A DNA stretch of 24,553 bases from JANXSF01 sp043755435. GTDB lineage: Bacteria > Acidobacteriota > Terriglobia > Bryobacterales > Bryobacteraceae. The DNA lies in assembly GCA_043755435.1 (NCBI GenBank), contig JAYUSZ010000294.1:1-24553 (forward strand). Direction: 5' to 3'. Positions 22,556-24,553 of the stretch are shown piece by piece; positions within the stretch are counted from its first letter, which is position 1; each line of letters starts with the position of its first letter. The translations under genes were made by a program, and so were the position numbers. The notes under the pieces were generated by a model, which saw only the letters and a program-made list of their open reading frames with translations, had not been told where the DNA came from and ran no database searches.

Positions 22556-23029
22556 ATGAACATCGAAGAGATTCGCGAACTAATCCAATGCGTAGTTGAC
22601 AGCGGTGTAGCTGAACTGGAAGTACAGCGAGGCGAAGACCGCGTAAAAATACGGCGAGGACCCACGGAACAGGAAGTGGTGATTCATGCTGCGGCCCCTG
22701 CTCCTGTAGTTGTGCAAGCAGCCCCTTCCTCGGCACCTGCACCTGCTCCGGCTGCACCGCCTCCACCCAGCAACGCTTCTGAAGATGAACTGGTGCCCAT
22801 CAAGTCGCCCATTGTAGGAACTTTCTATTCGGCGGCTTCGCCCGATACTCCACTATTTGTTAACGTGGGCGATTCCATTAAGCCAGGCATGGTTCTCTGT
22901 ATCGTCGAATCCATGAAACTGATGAATGAAATTGAGGCGGAAGTTTCCGGCACCATTGTGAAATGCTTGGTGGAAAACGGCAACCCAGTGGAATATGGTC
23001 AAGCCATGTTCTTGATTAAACCACACTAA
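22556..23029 (+). CDS. accB: Biotin carboxyl carrier protein of acetyl-CoA carboxylase
   Basis: The 157-residue protein has the usual BCCP layout: an N-terminal helical/strand part (MNIEEIRELIQCVVDSG, then EVQRGEDRVKIRRG), a Pro/Ala linker at 45-72, and a C-terminal biotinyl domain. The biotin attachment lysine K121 is in the canonical ESMKLMNEIEAE. The 'GTFYSAASPDTPLFVNVGD' thumb segment is present. It carries carboxybiotin between biotin carboxylase and carboxyltransferase in the first step of fatty acid synthesis. No strong Shine-Dalgarno sequence is seen. accC follows after 5 nt. Confidence 0.97.
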   Translation: MNIEEIRELIQCVVDSGVAELEVQRGEDRVKIRRGPTEQEVVIHAAAPAPVVVQAAPSSAPAPAPAAPPPPSNASEDELVPIKSPIVGTFYSAASPDTPLFVNVGDSIKPGMVLCIVESMKLMNEIEAEVSGTIVKCLVENGNPVEYGQAMFLIKPH

Positions 23030-23034
23030 CTAAG

Positions 23035-24378
23035 ATGTTTCGAAAGATACTGATTGCCAATCGCGGAGAGATTGCCCTACGTGTGATCTGTGCCGCCAAA
23101 GAACTCGGCATTAAAACGGTCGCCGTTTATTCTGAGGCCGATCGTCACAGCCTTCACGTGAGGTTTGCCGATGAAGCCGTATGCATCGGCCCTGCCAAAA
23201 GTGCCCGCAGCTACCTCGATATCCCCAGCGTCATCAGCGCCGCAGAAATCACTAACGTGGACGCCATTCATCCTGGCTATGGCTTCCTCAGCGAGAACGC
23301 CGATTTCGTCGAAGTGTGCGAAACCAGCGGTATCAAGTTCATCGGCCCGAAACCAGACGTGGTGCGTGCCATGGGTTTCAAACAGCACGCCCGAACTGCA
23401 ATGCAGAAAGCCGGCATCCCCATTCTTCCCGGTAGTGCAGGCATTCTGAAAAGTCCGGAAGAAGCCGTCGAACTTGCCGATAAAATCGGGTATCCCGTAA
23501 TTCTAAAAGCTTCCGCAGGTGGTGGGGGGCGCGGCATGCGCATCGTCCAGGCTGCGGAGGAGTTGGCCAGCCAACTTGCTTCTGCCCAATCGGAAGCCGG
23601 CGCTGCGTTTTCATGCCCTGACGTTTATCTCGAAAAGTACATTGGCAAGCCGCGTCATATTGAGTTCCAAGTCCTTGCTGATCAGCATGGCAATGTGGAA
23701 GTGCTCGGTGAGCGGGAATGTTCCATCCAGCGCCGCCATCAAAAGTTGATCGAAGAATCTCCCTCCCTCCAAGTCACTCCGGAACTTCGCCAACGGATCA
23801 GCGATACGCTCCGCAAGGCCATGAAGGACGTTGGATACACCAACGCCGGAACTGTGGAATTCTTAATGGATGAAACGGGCAGCTTGTATTTCATCGAAGT
23901 GAATGCCCGCGTTCAAGTAGAGCATCCCGTTACTGAGTTTGTCACTGGTGTCGACATTGTGAAGAGCCAAATCCTCATCGCCATGGGAGAACCTCTCTCT
24001 AATGTTTTAACCGGCCCCATCCAAATGAGAGGGCATGCTATCGAATGCCGCATCAATGCTGAAAACCCCGTCACCTTCGCCCCTTCTCCAGGTCGTGTCA
24101 CAGGCTTCAACCTTCCCGGTGGCATCGGCGTGCGTGTCGATACCGCAGCGTATACCGATTGCGTTATCCCCCCTTATTACGATTCGTTAATTGCCAAGTT
24201 AATTGTCCATGGCAAAGACCGTGCAGAAGCCATGGCCCGAATGCGCAGAGCTCTGGATACTTTTGTGGTGGAAGGGATTCATACCTCCATCCCGCTTCAC
24301 CAGTGCATCTTTGCCGATGCTGATTTCCAGGCCGGCGATTTCGACACCGGCTACATCGCCCGCTTCCTGGCCAAATAA
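23035..24378 (+). CDS. accC: Biotin carboxylase subunit of acetyl-CoA carboxylase
   Basis: The 447-residue enzyme has the full length of AccC: N-terminal domain KILIANRGEIALRVI (4-18) and VDAIHPGYGFLSENADF (75-91), ATP-grasp glycine loop LKASAGGGGRGMRIV (157-171; K159), GERECSIQRRHQKLIEESPS-type stretch (shortened here) and NARVQVEHPVTE, which holds the catalytic arginine and glutamate. The residue in the 'MGxK' turn is F (MGFK, 114-117), where D, S or N is common; probably harmless. It carboxylates biotin on AccB with bicarbonate and ATP. accA and accD are not in the window. A repeat array begins just after its stop and may provide the transcript end. Confidence 0.97.
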   Translation: MFRKILIANRGEIALRVICAAKELGIKTVAVYSEADRHSLHVRFADEAVCIGPAKSARSYLDIPSVISAAEITNVDAIHPGYGFLSENADFVEVCETSGIKFIGPKPDVVRAMGFKQHARTAMQKAGIPILPGSAGILKSPEEAVELADKIGYPVILKASAGGGGRGMRIVQAAEELASQLASAQSEAGAAFSCPDVYLEKYIGKPRHIEFQVLADQHGNVEVLGERECSIQRRHQKLIEESPSLQVTPELRQRISDTLRKAMKDVGYTNAGTVEFLMDETGSLYFIEVNARVQVEHPVTEFVTGVDIVKSQILIAMGEPLSNVLTGPIQMRGHAIECRINAENPVTFAPSPGRVTGFNLPGGIGVRVDTAAYTDCVIPPYYDSLIAKLIVHGKDRAEAMARMRRALDTFVVEGIHTSIPLHQCIFADADFQAGDFDTGYIARFLAK

Positions 24379-24392
24379 TCGGGAGGTTGAGA

Positions 24393-24443
24393 AAAGATCT
24401 TGTAAAAGATCCAAAGATCCGAAAGATCCGGGAGGAAAGATCC
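24393..24443. repeat. Irregular direct copies of an 8-bp GATC element (first orientation)
   Basis: AAAGATCY occurs five times, at 24393 (ending CT), 24405, 24413, 24422 and 24436 (ending CC), with steps of 12, 8, 9 and 14 bp. GATCTT-GTAA-AAGATC (24396-24411) is a perfect small hairpin. The block starts 15 bp after the accC stop. Confidence 0.8.
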
Positions 24444-24478
24444 GGGACGGTGGTAACAATTCCTCCCGCCGGATCTTT
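24422..24478. terminator. Large inverted repeat after accC
   Basis: AAAGATCCGGGAGGAA (24422-24437) pairs with TTCCTCCC-GCC-GGATCTTT (24460-24478) apart from a 3-nt bulge, with a 22-nt loop. The hairpin could end the accBC transcript, and TTT closes the right arm. The 17-nt segment 24434-24450 can instead pair perfectly with 24479-24495 or any later tandem copy, so several folds compete. Confidence 0.45.
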
Positions 24479-24553
24479 CCGTCCCGGATCTTTCCGTCCC
24501 GGATCTTTCCGTCCCGGATCTTTCCGTCCCGGATCTTTCCGTCCCGGATCTTT
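24471..24553. repeat. 15-bp tandem repeat, five full copies plus a part, cut by the window edge
   Basis: The unit GGATCTTTCCGTCCC starts at 24471, 24486, 24501, 24516 and 24531 with no mismatch between copies; the sixth copy (24546) is cut after 8 bp. Each unit contains GGATCTTT, the reverse complement of the AAAGATCC elements in the block just upstream. True copy number is unknown because the window ends here. Confidence 0.95.

Noticed and set aside
24471..24553. CRISPR array
   Set aside because: The 15-bp units are directly adjacent with no spacers, and no cas gene is present.

Overview
The window is about 24.5 kb of bacterial chromosome, densely coded, with moderate GC by eye. It most likely comes from an Acidobacteriota genome, perhaps the Bryobacterales/Solibacterales side. 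The main pointer is a 1,204-residue Oar-like TonB-dependent receptor with an N-terminal carboxypeptidase-regulatory domain and an aromatic C-terminus. A Tat-exported sugar isomerase-like protein, a CBM9-like secreted protein and standalone Acidobacteria-style hypotheticals agree with this. The assignment rests on gene content and protein style only; no 16S or other marker is present.

Left part (1-6614, minus strand). A probable operon reads right to left: small hypothetical (6614-6366), MOSC-domain protein (6341-5841), glnE adenylyltransferase (5837-2955), Tat-exported TPR-like protein (2951-2136) and two secreted hypotheticals (2076-1435, 1399-866). The first four genes are separated by 24, 3 and 3 nt. 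Beyond it is a truncated DUF481 (YdiY-like) outer-membrane protein with its own promoter and a good ribosome-binding site (706 to the window edge).

Centre (6642-12602, plus strand). A DegT-family PLP aminotransferase, then the TonB-dependent receptor, then a strong intrinsic terminator, then a Tat-exported xylose isomerase-like TIM-barrel protein carrying a Pro/Gly-rich insertion.

Sulfur module (12640-14389, minus strand). soxC (molybdenum sulfane/sulfite dehydrogenase, predicted Tat lipoprotein) overlaps soxD (single-haem cytochrome c). No other sox gene is in the window.

Sugar-phosphate module (14450-17867, plus strand). A CBM9-like secreted protein is translationally coupled to two tandem phosphohexomutase paralogues through GTGA and TAATG junctions.

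Right part. A lone HPt phosphotransfer protein (minus) is followed by an esterase/LOG-like pair (plus), both with altered signature motifs. Then come a GNAT acetyltransferase (minus), a quinone oxidoreductase and an M24 aminopeptidase (plus), and accB-accC, the biotin carrier and biotin carboxylase of acetyl-CoA carboxylase. The window ends inside an array of an 8-bp GATC-containing element, first in one orientation and then as an inverted 15-bp tandem repeat. This array is the most unusual non-coding structure here and may mark a contig end.

No tRNA, rRNA, CRISPR array, transposase or phage gene was seen. No gene-free stretch reaches 300 bases.
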